From Pseudomonas sp. PDM16 (GTDB taxonomy: Bacteria > Pseudomonadota > Gammaproteobacteria > Pseudomonadales > Pseudomonadaceae): a DNA stretch of 64,000 nucleotides. This document shows positions 1-10,108 of this stretch, one piece after another. Where the stretch lies: NCBI RefSeq assembly GCF_014851865.1, contig NZ_JACVAM010000001.1, positions 744,001 to 808,000 on the forward strand. Direction: 5' to 3'. The translations under genes and the position numbers were made by a program. The notes beneath the pieces are model-generated. The model had not been told where the DNA came from. It did not search any database and was given only the letters and a program-made list of their open reading frames with translations. The stretch's first letter is position 1. Each line of letters opens with the position of its first letter.

Positions 1-129
1 ATATCGATACAGTTTTTTCTGAAGCCGGAATTATCGCCAATCTGTTATTGCCCCATTCGCCCCGTAGTCGACGTCCTCCGGAGCGCTATGCTGGCGTAAA
101 GTAGATGGCGGCCCAGCAAGGAAATCTCC

Positions 130-1167
130 ATGACCGACCAGACCCAGCAATTCGCCAGTGACAACTATTCCGGCATCTGCCCGGAGGCTTGGGCCGCCAT
201 GGCCGAGGCCAACCTCGGCCACCAGCGAGCCTATGGCGACGACCAGTGGACGGCCCGTGCGGCTGACCATTTCCGCCAGCTGTTCGAGACCGACTGCGAA
301 GTGTTCTTTGCCTTCAATGGTACCGCCGCCAACTCGCTGGCCCTGGCCTCGATGTGCCAGAGCTACCACAGCGTGATCTGTTCGGAGACCGCCCACGTCG
401 AGACCGATGAGTGCGGTGCGCCGGAGTTCTTCTCCAACGGCTCCAAGCTGCTCACCGCGCGTACCGAGCTGGGCAAGCTGACGCAGGACTCGATCCGCGA
501 GGTGGCGCTCAAGCGCCAGGATATCCACTACCCCAAACCCCGCGTGGTGACCCTGACTCAGGCCACCGAGGTCGGCACGGTGTATCGCCCCGAGGAAGTG
601 CGGGCCATCAGCGAGGTGTGCAATGAGCTCAATCTCAACCTGCACATGGACGGCGCGCGCTTCTCCAACGCCTGCGCTTCGCTCGGCTGCAGCCCGGCCG
701 AGCTGACCTGGAAGGCCGGCGTCGACGTGCTGTGCTTCGGCGGCACCAAGAACGGCATGGCGGTGGGCGAGGCCATTTTGTTCTTCAACAAGGCTTTGGC
801 CGAGGACTTCGACTACCGCTGCAAGCAGGCCGGTCAGTTGGCTTCGAAGATGCGTTACCTGTCGGCTCCCTGGGTCGGCCTGCTGCAGGACGATGCCTGG
901 TTGCGCTACGCCAACCACGCCAACCGCTGCGCGCGTCTGCTGGCTGAGCTGGTGGCCGATGTGCCGGGCGTGAGCCTGATGTTCCCGGTCGAGGCCAACG
1001 GCGTATTCCTGCAGCTGTCGGAAGCCGCCCTGGAGCGTCTGCGCGAATGGGGCTGGCGTTTCTACACCTTCATCGGTGCTGGTGGCGCCCGCTTCATGTG
1101 CTCCTGGGATACCGAAGAGGCGCGGGTGCGCGAGCTGGCGGCCGATATTCGTCGAGCCATGGCCTGA
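130..1167 (+). CDS. ltaE: Low-specificity L-threonine aldolase
   Basis: 345 aa cytosolic PLP enzyme of the beta-eliminating lyase/threonine aldolase family, expected to cleave L-threonine or L-allo-threonine to glycine and acetaldehyde. The start shows the family's SDNYSG-type motif, FNGTAAN sits near residue 62, HMDGAR near residue 172, and the PLP-binding lysine is probably K207 in FGGTKNG. Length is normal for the family. The ATG is preceded by AAGGA (about 8 nt away). It stands alone, about 95 nt before the HDOD gene. Function is assigned from family features; exact stereospecificity cannot be read from sequence. Confidence 0.93.
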   Translation: MTDQTQQFASDNYSGICPEAWAAMAEANLGHQRAYGDDQWTARAADHFRQLFETDCEVFFAFNGTAANSLALASMCQSYHSVICSETAHVETDECGAPEFFSNGSKLLTARTELGKLTQDSIREVALKRQDIHYPKPRVVTLTQATEVGTVYRPEEVRAISEVCNELNLNLHMDGARFSNACASLGCSPAELTWKAGVDVLCFGGTKNGMAVGEAILFFNKALAEDFDYRCKQAGQLASKMRYLSAPWVGLLQDDAWLRYANHANRCARLLAELVADVPGVSLMFPVEANGVFLQLSEAALERLREWGWRFYTFIGAGGARFMCSWDTEEARVRELAADIRRAMA

Positions 1168-1193
1168 GTGCCGACGAAAGGCAGGGTGCGGTG

Positions 1194-1226
1194 CAGTGGG
1201 GCTGACTAATGTTTTTAGTCCCACTG
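1194..1226 (+). terminator. Hairpin between ltaE and HDOD gene
   Basis: CAGTGGG at 1194-1200 pairs with CCCACTG at 1220-1226, with extra ACT/AGT pairing inside and a T5 run in the loop. It lies 27 nt after the ltaE stop. It may be a terminator or a processing hairpin; there is no U-tract after the stem, so efficiency is doubtful. Confidence 0.4.
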
Positions 1227-1260
1227 ACCTTCTTTTCCGCTTCGCCGGAGAATCACCCTC

Positions 1261-2085
1261 ATGGAAATCAACCGTCTCTTCGACCAGTTGCACAGCCTTC
1301 CCAGCATCCCCAAGGTCGCCCAGGACCTGATCCAGCAGTTCGACAACCCCAACACCAACCTCGACGCAGTCGCGCGCAACATCAACCTCGACCCGGTGAT
1401 CGCCGCCAAGGTGCTGCGCCTGGCCAACTCTGCACGCTTTCGCGGCGCCCGCGAGGCAACTAGCGTCGAAGACGCGGCCTCGCGACTGGGCTTCAACACC
1501 CTGCGTACGCTGGTGCTGGCCTCGGCGGTGACGGGTGCCTTCAAGACCGATTCCGGCTTCGACCTCAAGGCTTTCTGGCTGCACAGCTTCCAGGTGGCGA
1601 GCATCTGCCGGTTGCTGGCCAAGACCCGTGGTGTGGCGATGGAGACGGCCTTTACCTGCGGCATGATGCACAACATCGGTGAGCTGCTGATCCAGACCGG
1701 CGCCCCCGAGCTGGCGGCACGCCTCAACCGCAGCGGCAAGACCGACGCTGCCGGCCGCGTGGCGCTGGAGACCCTGCAACTGGGCTTTGGCTTCCCCGAG
1801 GTAGGCGCCGAGCTGGCCCGGCGCTGGCAACTGCCGGAGGTCATCCAGCAGGCCATCGCACTGCAGGCTCGTCCGCATCAGGCACCAGTGGATATGCCGC
1901 TGCCGCGGCTGGTTGCCCAGGCGGTCCTCATTGCCGAGGCGCTGCGCCAGCACAACGGTGACCTCGGCAAGACCCGCGAGGAGCTGGACAGCCCGTTGTG
2001 CGAGGGTATCGACTTGGATGCACTGTTCGACAAGCTGCCCGAGGTGCTGGAAGCCGACAAGGGTTTCAGCCAGTTGCTCGATTGA
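1261..2085 (+). CDS. HDOD domain protein
   Basis: 274 aa single-domain HDOD protein. The N-terminus (LHSLPSIPKVAQDLIQQFDN) and the central HSFQVASICRLLAK...CGMMHNIGELLI stretch are typical of the HDOD fold, a divergent HD superfamily domain that usually lacks phosphodiesterase activity and works in signalling. The HD metal ligands are only partly kept (H near 103 and 134, not a full HD pair). No other domain is seen. It is co-directional with ltaE and the following CBS gene, but a promoter between them cannot be excluded. Its specific role is unknown. Confidence 0.85.
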   Translation: MEINRLFDQLHSLPSIPKVAQDLIQQFDNPNTNLDAVARNINLDPVIAAKVLRLANSARFRGAREATSVEDAASRLGFNTLRTLVLASAVTGAFKTDSGFDLKAFWLHSFQVASICRLLAKTRGVAMETAFTCGMMHNIGELLIQTGAPELAARLNRSGKTDAAGRVALETLQLGFGFPEVGAELARRWQLPEVIQQAIALQARPHQAPVDMPLPRLVAQAVLIAEALRQHNGDLGKTREELDSPLCEGIDLDALFDKLPEVLEADKGFSQLLD

Positions 2086-2205
2086 GAACCGCTGCCCTGT
2101 CAGTGAATTTCTCAATAGTCGCCATGCAAATCTCCGGTTGGCCTGTGGCGGTCGCTTTGGTCGATGCTTCGCCCCATCGCGAACACAGGACAAAGGGAGA
2201 TTCGC

Positions 2206-2640
2206 ATGAAGACCGTAGCGCAGATGCTCAGCAGCAAATCGCAACCAGATGTGCACACCGTGGCGCCCGATGCCAGCATGCTCGAGGCGCTGCGGCTGAT
2301 GGCCAAGCACAATGTCGGCGCGCTGCCAGTGGCCGATGGCGGCCGCTTGCTGGGCATCGTCAGTGAGCGTGACTACGCCCGCAAAGGTGTGCTCGAGGGG
2401 CGTTCCTCCATCGGCACCGCCGTGCGCGAAGTGATGAGCGTACCGGTGGTGACGGTGCAGCCGAGGCAGAGCATCCGCGAATGCATGAGCCTGATGACCG
2501 ATGGCCATCTGCGTCACCTGCCGGTGGTAGAGGGTGAGAGGCTGCTCGGCCTGCTGTCCATCGGTGACCTGGTCAAGGAAACCCTGGCGGAGCAGGACGG
2601 CCTGATCCAGCACCTGGAGCAGTACATCCGCGGTGAGTAA
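2206..2640 (+). CDS. Twin-CBS domain protein
   Basis: 144 aa cytosolic protein made of two CBS motifs: residues about 8-60 (VHTVAPDASMLEALRLMAKHN...GIVSERDYAR) and 75-130 (VVTVQPRQSIRECMSLMTDGHLRHLPVVEG...GLLSIGDLVK). Such stand-alone CBS pairs bind adenosine nucleotides and act as regulatory modules; the partner is unknown. The ATG at 2206 is chosen over an in-frame upstream ATG at 2164 because AAGGGAGA lies just before it and the CBS fold starts directly after. Confidence 0.9.
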   Translation: MKTVAQMLSSKSQPDVHTVAPDASMLEALRLMAKHNVGALPVADGGRLLGIVSERDYARKGVLEGRSSIGTAVREVMSVPVVTVQPRQSIRECMSLMTDGHLRHLPVVEGERLLGLLSIGDLVKETLAEQDGLIQHLEQYIRGE

Positions 2641-2657
2641 GTGGACGCTATTGGAGG

Positions 2658-2900
2658 CTAGGGTGTTTTACCTTCCAGGGGCATCGACGTGCTCGGGCTC
2701 TGGCTGTCCGCCAGCGGCAAAACCAGCCAGCCGCATACCACGGCCTCGAACAGCAGCGCGCAACCATTTGATACGCCCAGCCTGCCTTGCATGTTGGTGC
2801 GGTGCTTGCGCACCGTCAGCTCGCTGATACCGAGCTGCCGGGCCACCTGCTTATCGCTCAGGCCGTGGGCAAACAGCCGCATGATCTGATCCTCCCGCGC
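2658..2900 (-). pseudogene. C-terminal half of a tandem LuxR-type HTH regulator (frameshifted)
   Basis: This frame encodes a second GerE/LuxR-type HTH: FSAREDQIMRLFAHGLSD, then KQVARQLGISELTVRKHRTN and MQGRLGVSN, with a hydrophobic tail (VVCGWLVLPL). It is open from the A-run at 2931-2938 down to TAG at 2658-2660. The first ATG (2882) falls inside the HTH and would remove its first helix, so independent translation of a working domain is unlikely. Nine As instead of eight in the run would fuse it to the upstream HTH. It could be a decayed gene, a sequencing error, or a product of slippage. Confidence 0.6.
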
Positions 2901-3130
2901 ACTGAAAAGTGTGCCCTGTGGTGTCGATTGTTTTTTTTACATGATTCGGCGAAGTGCTCCAGATAGTAGATCGTCAGCTGGCTGGCTTTGCGCAGGCCAA
3001 GTTTTCTTTGCACGTTCTCGCGGTGCTTCCTGGCGGTACTGAACGACACGTCAAGCAGCACGGAAATATCGCGATCGCTGAAACCGCGCGCTATCAGTGA
3101 TAGCGCCTGCATCTCCCGGGCGCTGAGCAC
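2858..3130 (-). pseudogene. N-terminal half of a tandem LuxR-type HTH regulator
   Basis: 90 codons. Residues 1-65 form a canonical GerE/LuxR HTH (LSAREMQALSLIARGFSD, then DISVLLDVSFSTARKHRENV and QRKLGLRKAS). After the A8 run the frame turns into a non-conserved basic tail (NNRHHRAHFSVRGRIRSCG) to a TGA. The start is unclear: GTG at 3130 begins exactly at the HTH, the frame stays open to about 3193, and no ATG, GTG or TTG lies further upstream. No strong RBS is visible. No sensory or receiver domain precedes the HTH. It is transcribed divergently from the unknown cassette at 3401, so it may control it (inference). Confidence 0.55.
2931..2938 (-). other. A8 homopolymer (slippery run) between the two HTH frames
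   Basis: Eight Ts on the plus strand give TGT-AAAAAAAA-CAATCG in the coding sense. The first HTH frame reads through as KKN; the second HTH frame needs nine (or six) As. A run of this length is a known substrate for transcriptional slippage and replication slippage. Whether slippage happens here is not visible from sequence. Confidence 0.6.
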
Positions 3131-3161
3131 ATCCGTGTCCTGTCCAGAGAAGCTTCCTTGC

Positions 3162-3190
3162 CTGTCAGCCTGAACTGCCCGGGCTGACAG
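3162..3190. promoter_or_regulatory. 9-bp inverted repeat upstream of the split HTH gene
   Basis: CTGTCAGCC (3162-3170) and GGCTGACAG (3182-3190) are perfect inverted copies with an 11-nt spacer. They lie in the open frame just upstream of the HTH start and about 210 nt before the 353-aa gene. They could be an operator or an RNA hairpin; no U-tract follows. The rest of 3191-3400 shows no gene; TTGTCA at 3357-3362 with AT-rich TAGATAAC at 3377-3384 is a weak promoter candidate for the gene at 3401. Confidence 0.4.
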
Positions 3191-3400
3191 CTATTGGCGG
3201 CAATCCATCGGGACAGGGCTCCCCCCCTGCAATACCGAATTTGCCCAATTTCCATGCCTCAGCCTAACCGACAGCATCGGCTTGTCGACTCACTCAACGA
3301 GGCTCTCATTCAGGGCTGAAGCGAGCGGACGTATTCGACGTACGCGCACCGACGGTTTGTCAGTGCGCCATCCATTTAGATAACTGCAAGGACTACAGTC

Positions 3401-4462
3401 ATGAATTGGAATCGTACGTTTACCGATCTTATCCGCGCCGGGCGCGCCGCCTACTGGGGCAACTGGACCCTCGATCCGAAGATCAAGGTCGGTGCTGTCG
3501 GCATCGTCTCGCCAGACAACGGAGACTTCACCCTGGTACAGGAGGCTACCCCCGGCCTGTCCATCAGCAACCGTGGTATCCCCAACCAGTGGAAGCTGTC
3601 CTCCAGCAACGTCCGGCGCAGCCAGGCCAATGTCAATCTGGACGGCAACGCCACCGACCCGGAGACCGGCACCAAGATTACTGCTGGCACCGAGATCACC
3701 TGGGACTTCGCCAATGTTGGCTCCATGGCTTCCGAGTTCGGCATTGCCAACGAGGAGTTTCTCGGTGATCTCACTGCCCTGACCAAACCGGCGACTCTGA
3801 GCTGGCTGGCCCAGCAGGCCGGCTCGGTGAGCATGGGCAGCGGTGGCAACATCGCCCAGGGCTTTGGTGTGGTCACCAGCGTGATCTACGCCAACAGCGG
3901 ACTGAACATCGGCTCCCAGGACAACAGCGCATCCTTCTCCATCAGCGGTTCGGTCGGTGCGGTGCAGGACATGCTGGCCGGCGCCAATGCCAAGGGTTCT
4001 TACACCTCGACCCGCGAGACCAAACAGGTCGACCAGCACCTGTGGCCGACTGGGGCGAACCAGGTCGCCAGTGGCGTGGTGCCGGTCGCCTACACCTTCG
4101 CTTCGTTCGACGGCAATCTGCTGATCCCCAACTGGATCACCCGCCTGGGTTCGCTGCAGATCCTGTTCAACAACAAGCCGGGCTGTACCTACATCACCAG
4201 CATCAACCTCAGCTACGACACCCCGCAGGGCAAGAAGAACGAGTCCTTCTCGCTGAGCGGCGGCTTGTCCAAGACCGTTGCCAACATCCCGCTGAGCGCC
4301 ACCAACATCGTCGCCGATGTCAGCTTCAAAGGGATGATCAACAGCGATCACTACAGCTTCAAGTGGCCGAACCCGCTGGGCCAGTGGCTGACCGGCCAGC
4401 GCGAGATCGAGATGACCGGCGTCTGGCCGGGGCAGACCCACGCGCGTGACATCGCGCTGTAA
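3401..4462 (+). CDS. Unknown 353-aa beta-rich protein
   Basis: I do not recognise this family. It has no signal peptide or clear membrane helix. The N-terminus (MNWNRTFTDLIRAGRAAYWG, then NWTLDPKIKVGAVGIVSPD) is followed by many short alternating Ser/Thr/Gly-rich strands suggesting a beta-sandwich or barrel. A Ser/Gly/Ala-rich amphipathic stretch lies near residues 165-205 (SFSISGSVGAVQDMLAGANA). The C-terminal third resembles a beta-sandwich (SINLSYDTPQGKKNESFSLSG). Strong RBS AAGGA 8 nt before the ATG. It is followed 34 nt later by a small gene with its own AAGGAG, then a terminator, so the two form a transcription unit. A pore-forming or other secreted toxin is conceivable but unproven. 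Confidence 0.75.
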   Translation: MNWNRTFTDLIRAGRAAYWGNWTLDPKIKVGAVGIVSPDNGDFTLVQEATPGLSISNRGIPNQWKLSSSNVRRSQANVNLDGNATDPETGTKITAGTEITWDFANVGSMASEFGIANEEFLGDLTALTKPATLSWLAQQAGSVSMGSGGNIAQGFGVVTSVIYANSGLNIGSQDNSASFSISGSVGAVQDMLAGANAKGSYTSTRETKQVDQHLWPTGANQVASGVVPVAYTFASFDGNLLIPNWITRLGSLQILFNNKPGCTYITSINLSYDTPQGKKNESFSLSGGLSKTVANIPLSATNIVADVSFKGMINSDHYSFKWPNPLGQWLTGQREIEMTGVWPGQTHARDIAL

Positions 4463-4496
4463 TCCCTGTCATCAAACTTAACAAGGAGCAACTGAC

Positions 4497-4757
4497 ATGC
4501 CGACTTCATGGTGCAAAGTAACCATCACCTACGGTCCGACCGGCTACACGCAGAACTACAAGCGGGATATCAGGGTTCACAGTGATCCTCTATCCCAGCA
4601 GTTCACTCGTGATGCGATGGCTGACGCGTTGGCCAGAATCAATGCTCATTTGCCGGTGGGCCACCTGCCCAATCCGGTCACCTCGAATTTGCTAGGCATT
4701 CTCAATCAAGGCGACCAGATTGATACCGATCCGGGGAGCAATTTCCGAGCGATCTGA
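4497..4757 (+). CDS. Unknown 86-aa protein
   Basis: Small soluble protein, not recognised. It has a beta-like start (TSWCKVTITYGPTGYTQNYK), a helix around residues 34-52 (QQFTRDAMADALARINAHL) and a Pro/Asn-rich tail. There is one cysteine and no signal peptide. AAGGAG sits 8 nt upstream of the ATG. It is the second gene of a two-gene unit with the 353-aa gene and is directly followed by a strong intrinsic terminator, so the two are probably functionally linked (partner, chaperone or immunity are all open). Confidence 0.7.
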   Translation: MPTSWCKVTITYGPTGYTQNYKRDIRVHSDPLSQQFTRDAMADALARINAHLPVGHLPNPVTSNLLGILNQGDQIDTDPGSNFRAI

Positions 4758-4787
4758 AGCGGAGGTAATCCACCGCGGATGACATGG

Positions 4788-4814
4788 AAAGACCGGCCAA
4801 TGGCCGGTCTTTTT
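4788..4814 (+). terminator. Intrinsic terminator of the 353/86-aa unit
   Basis: Perfect 11-bp stem AAAGACCGGCC (4788-4798) / GGCCGGTCTTT (4802-4812) with a 3-nt loop, followed by further Ts. It is symmetrical enough to work in both directions, so it may also end the convergent gene at 4869-5213. Confidence 0.9.
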
Positions 4815-4868
4815 GTATGAAGAGTGTTCGGCCTAGAGCAGGCGCGTTTGCACGGCGAGTGTTGCGGT

Positions 4869-5213
4869 TTACTCCTGCGGTTTTACCTCGTTGGCCGGAG
4901 CGGCCTCCGTCGTTTCGACTTCCTTGGTCACCTCGCAGATGCCGTTGGCGCCCTTTTTCCCGGTGTAGGACACCGTGGGCACGCCTTTGCCATCCAGGCT
5001 CACGGAAATAGTCACGCCTTCGCCCTTGGCCTCGAAGTACTGTTCGCTGAACTTGTGCAGGGTGGCTTGCTTGTCGTTGATCGTCACCGTGCCACCGGCC
5101 TTGGCTTGCACGCGGATATCGTTGGGGCAGGTGAAGTCGATAGCGGGCAGGTTCTGCGCGCTGGCGCCGCTGGCGACAACGAGCAGGGGCAGTGCAATCA
5201 GCAATCTATCCAT
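4869..5213 (-). CDS. Small periplasmic hypothetical protein
   Basis: 114 aa. An N-terminal signal peptide (MDRLLIALPLLVVASGASAQ, cleavage after SASA/AQ-like site) precedes a compact beta-rich domain with two cysteines (FTCPND and GICEVT), probably a disulfide, and an acidic tail. ATG 5213 is chosen because it opens the signal peptide and has AGGAG upstream; the longer frame upstream lacks sense. No known domain recognised. Single gene between terminators. Confidence 0.8.
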   Translation of the reverse strand: MDRLLIALPLLVVASGASAQNLPAIDFTCPNDIRVQAKAGGTVTINDKQATLHKFSEQYFEAKGEGVTISVSLDGKGVPTVSYTGKKGANGICEVTKEVETTEAAPANEVKPQE

Positions 5214-5353
5214 GGCGGAGGCTCCTGGCAGTGGCGGCGGGCATCTTGCCCGACCACTGGTTAGGCACTCACCCTGATTGCTCACCTAAGCAGTTGCCCT
5301 CGGGCTTGTCCAACCTGCGCGGCGCGGGCCGGTGAGCTGCAGGCAGCAAAACG

Positions 5354-5375
5354 AAACCGGCCCGCAGGCCGGTTT
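5354..5375 (-). terminator. Intrinsic terminator of the polyamine-binding protein gene
   Basis: AAACCGGCC / GGCCGGTTT 9-bp stem with a CGCA loop, followed on the minus strand by CGTTTTG. It lies about 20 nt after the stop of the 5396-6484 gene. Confidence 0.85.
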
Positions 5376-5395
5376 TGTCACACGTGCCGGGCGGC

Positions 5396-6484
5396 TCAGT
5401 TGCCGGTCTTGATCTTGCTCCAGGCGCGGGTGCGCGCGCGCTCGGCGGCACGCGGCAGCGGCTCGAGGGTGTAGAGCTTCTGCATGGCCTCGGCGGTCGG
5501 GTACAGGTTGGGGTTGTTGCGGATCGACTCGGCGACCAGCGCGGTGGCGTCCTTGTTCGGGTTGGGGTAACCGACGAAGTCGGAGATCGGCGCGATCACC
5601 TGCGGCTGTAGCAGGTAGTTGATGAAGGCATGGGCCTCGTCGATGTTCTTCGCATCCTTCGGAATCGCCATCATGTCGAACCAGATCGGCGCGCCTTCTT
5701 TCGGCAGGCGCATGTCCACGGTCACGCCGTTCTTCGCCTGCTTGGCGTTGTTGGCGGCCTGCGAGAAGCTGCCCGAGTAGCCCACGGCCACGCAGATCTC
5801 GCCGTTGGCGATATCGCTCATGTACTTGGAGCTGTGGAAGTAGCGCACGTGCGGGCGGATCTTGCTCAGCAGCTGCTCGGCCTTGGCGTAGTCGGCCGGT
5901 TCCTTGCTGTTCGGCGGCAGGCCCAGGTAGTGCAGGGCCAGCGGCAGGATTTCCGATGGCGAGTCGAGCAGGGCCACGCCGCACTGCTGCAGCTTGGCGA
6001 TGTTCTCTTCCTTGAAGATCAGGTCCCAGCTGTCCACCGGCGCATTGTCGCCGAGGGCGGCCTTGACCTTGTCCGGGTTGAAGCCGATCAGCACGGTGCC
6101 GTACATGTAGGGCACGGCGTACTGGTTGCCCGGATCGTTGGCCTCGATCAGCTTCATCAGCTGCGGGTCGAGGTGCTGCCAGTTGGGCAGCTTGCTGCGG
6201 TCGAGCTTCTGGAACACGCCGGCCTCGACCTGCTTGGCCAGGAACACGTTGGACGGCACCACCAGGTCATAGCCGGAGTTGCCGGTGAGCAGCTTGGCTT
6301 CCAGCGCCTCGTTGGTGTCGAAGATGTCGTAGGTCAGCTTGATGCCGCTGTCCTGCTTGAACTTGGTCAGGGTCTCCGGGGTGATGTAGTCGAACCAGTT
6401 GTAGACCTTGAGTTCGCGGTCGGCGGCCTGGGCGGTGCCGGCCAGGGTCAGGCCGCAGAGTGCGGCAGCGAGCAGTTTCTTCAT
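5396..6484 (-). CDS. Polyamine ABC transporter periplasmic binding protein (PotF/SpuD family)
   Basis: 362 aa. Signal peptide [20 protein letters not shown], then [20 protein letters not shown] and the family's Y-D-IFDTNE region. The body matches putrescine/spermidine-binding proteins ([33 protein letters not shown]). It resembles the P. aeruginosa PA1410 type, which also lies next to aphA. No permease or ATPase genes are nearby, so it must share a transporter encoded elsewhere or act as an orphan. It follows the aphA gene by 23 nt and has the same leader before its ATG (GGAGAACAACAAG). Confidence 0.93.
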   Translation of the reverse strand: MKKLLAAALCGLTLAGTAQAADRELKVYNWFDYITPETLTKFKQDSGIKLTYDIFDTNEALEAKLLTGNSGYDLVVPSNVFLAKQVEAGVFQKLDRSKLPNWQHLDPQLMKLIEANDPGNQYAVPYMYGTVLIGFNPDKVKAALGDNAPVDSWDLIFKEENIAKLQQCGVALLDSPSEILPLALHYLGLPPNSKEPADYAKAEQLLSKIRPHVRYFHSSKYMSDIANGEICVAVGYSGSFSQAANNAKQAKNGVTVDMRLPKEGAPIWFDMMAIPKDAKNIDEAHAFINYLLQPQVIAPISDFVGYPNPNKDATALVAESIRNNPNLYPTAEAMQKLYTLEPLPRAAERARTRAWSKIKTGN

Positions 6485-6507
6485 CTTGTTGTTCTCCTGT
6501 GTAGGGC

Positions 6508-7533
<1,026 letters not shown>

Positions 7534-7563
7534 CTTGTTGTTCTCCTCTAAGGGCTGGGCGAA

Positions 7564-7631
7564 TTGTTGGCCGGCCCGGTGAGTCGGGTGAACGATAACG
7601 GCGGCCAACAAAGGGATAATTGCGGCCAAAA
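7564..7631. promoter_or_regulatory. TTGGCCG repeats in the aphA-glsA divergent region
   Basis: TTGTTGGCCG at 7564-7573 and its perfect inverted copy CGGCCAACAA at 7602-7611 are followed by a third related copy GCGGCCAAAA at 7622-7631. They occupy the divergent intergenic space just upstream of aphA. The arrangement looks like an operator for a dimeric regulator; the regulator is not identifiable here. Confidence 0.5.
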
Positions 7632-7737
7632 TGCCCAGCGCATGCCTCCATAAGAGCTAGAACCGGCCAGCCGGAGCTGTGATTGCCCGGCGCGATCAGG
7701 CGTCTACTTCGGCACCCGCACAGGCAAGAGGTGGAAC

Positions 7738-8658
7738 ATGCAGGCGCTGTTGAACGAGATACTGGACCAGGTGCGCCCGCTGCTGGGGCGCGGCAAGCTG
7801 GCCGACTACATCCCGGCGCTGGCCGAGGTGCCGGCCGACCGTCTAGGTATAGCGGTGCTGGGCGTGGATGGCAGCCTGTACACCGCCGGCGACGCTGCCG
7901 AGCCGTTCTCGATCCAGAGCATTTCCAAGGTATTCAGCCTGGTGCAGGCGATCCAGCATTCCGGCGAGGACATCTGGCAGCGCCTTGGCCACGAGCCGTC
8001 CGGCCAGCCGTTCAACTCGCTGGTGCAGCTGGAGTTCGAGCGTGGCCGCCCGCGCAACCCGTTCATCAATGCCGGCGCCCTGGTGATCTGCGACATCAAC
8101 CAGTCGCGCTTCGCTGCCCCGGCGCTGTCCATGCGCGACCTGGCCCGGCGCCTGGCCGGCAACCCGTTGCTGGTGGCCGATGCCAAGGTCGCCGAGTCGG
8201 AATACCAGCACCGCGCGCGCAATGCTGCCGCGGCCTACCTGATGCAGGCCTTCGGCAACTTCCACAACGAAGTCGAGGCGGTGCTGCGCAGCTACTTCCA
8301 CCACTGCGCGCTGGCCATGAGCTGCGTCGACCTGGCCCGCGCCTGCGGCTTCCTGGCCAACCAGGGCGTGTGCCCGCGCAGCGGCGAGCAGATCCTCACG
8401 CCACGCCAGACCCAGCAGGTCAACGCGATCATGGCCACCAGCGGGCTGTACGACGAGGCCGGCAACTTCGCCTACCGCGTCGGCCTGCCGGGCAAGAGCG
8501 GCGTCGGTGGCGGTATCGTCGCGGTGGTGCCAGGACGCTTCAGCATCTGCGTGTGGTCGCCGGAGCTGAACGCCGCCGGCAACTCCCTGGCCGGCATGGC
8601 GGCCCTGGAGTCGCTCAGCGAGCGCATTGGCTGGTCGGTGTTTTCCCCGCTGTGCTAG
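7738..8658 (+). CDS. glsA: Glutaminase
   Basis: 306 aa serine-dependent glutaminase (beta-lactamase-like fold), converting glutamine to glutamate and ammonia. The catalytic Ser-Lys pair is in SIQSISKVF (near residues 60-68), with [16 protein letters not shown] and the C-terminal [18 protein letters not shown] region all typical. Length matches the family. RBS GAGGTGGAAC precedes the ATG. It is convergent with aauR and thus sits beside a glutamate-responsive system. Confidence 0.96.
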   Translation: MQALLNEILDQVRPLLGRGKLADYIPALAEVPADRLGIAVLGVDGSLYTAGDAAEPFSIQSISKVFSLVQAIQHSGEDIWQRLGHEPSGQPFNSLVQLEFERGRPRNPFINAGALVICDINQSRFAAPALSMRDLARRLAGNPLLVADAKVAESEYQHRARNAAAAYLMQAFGNFHNEVEAVLRSYFHHCALAMSCVDLARACGFLANQGVCPRSGEQILTPRQTQQVNAIMATSGLYDEAGNFAYRVGLPGKSGVGGGIVAVVPGRFSICVWSPELNAAGNSLAGMAALESLSERIGWSVFSPLC

Positions 8659-8782
8659 CGGAGGGATTTATCCGGGCGCGCCATAAGAGGTCCTGGGGTG
8701 CTCTTCTCTTGAGAGCAGCGGCCGGGACGGTCAAAGGTCGGCGTGTCGAAACTCTGCAGCAGTTCTGTTGCTCGACATACCG

Positions 8783-10100
<1,318 letters not shown>

Positions 10101-10108
<8 letters not shown>

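Noticed and set aside
31..2613. 860-codon open frame on the minus strand
   Set aside because: It is a shadow of three plus-strand genes (threonine aldolase, HDOD, CBS) with clear family motifs. Its protein is His/Gln/Gly-rich with no domain, a usual effect of GC-rich third positions.
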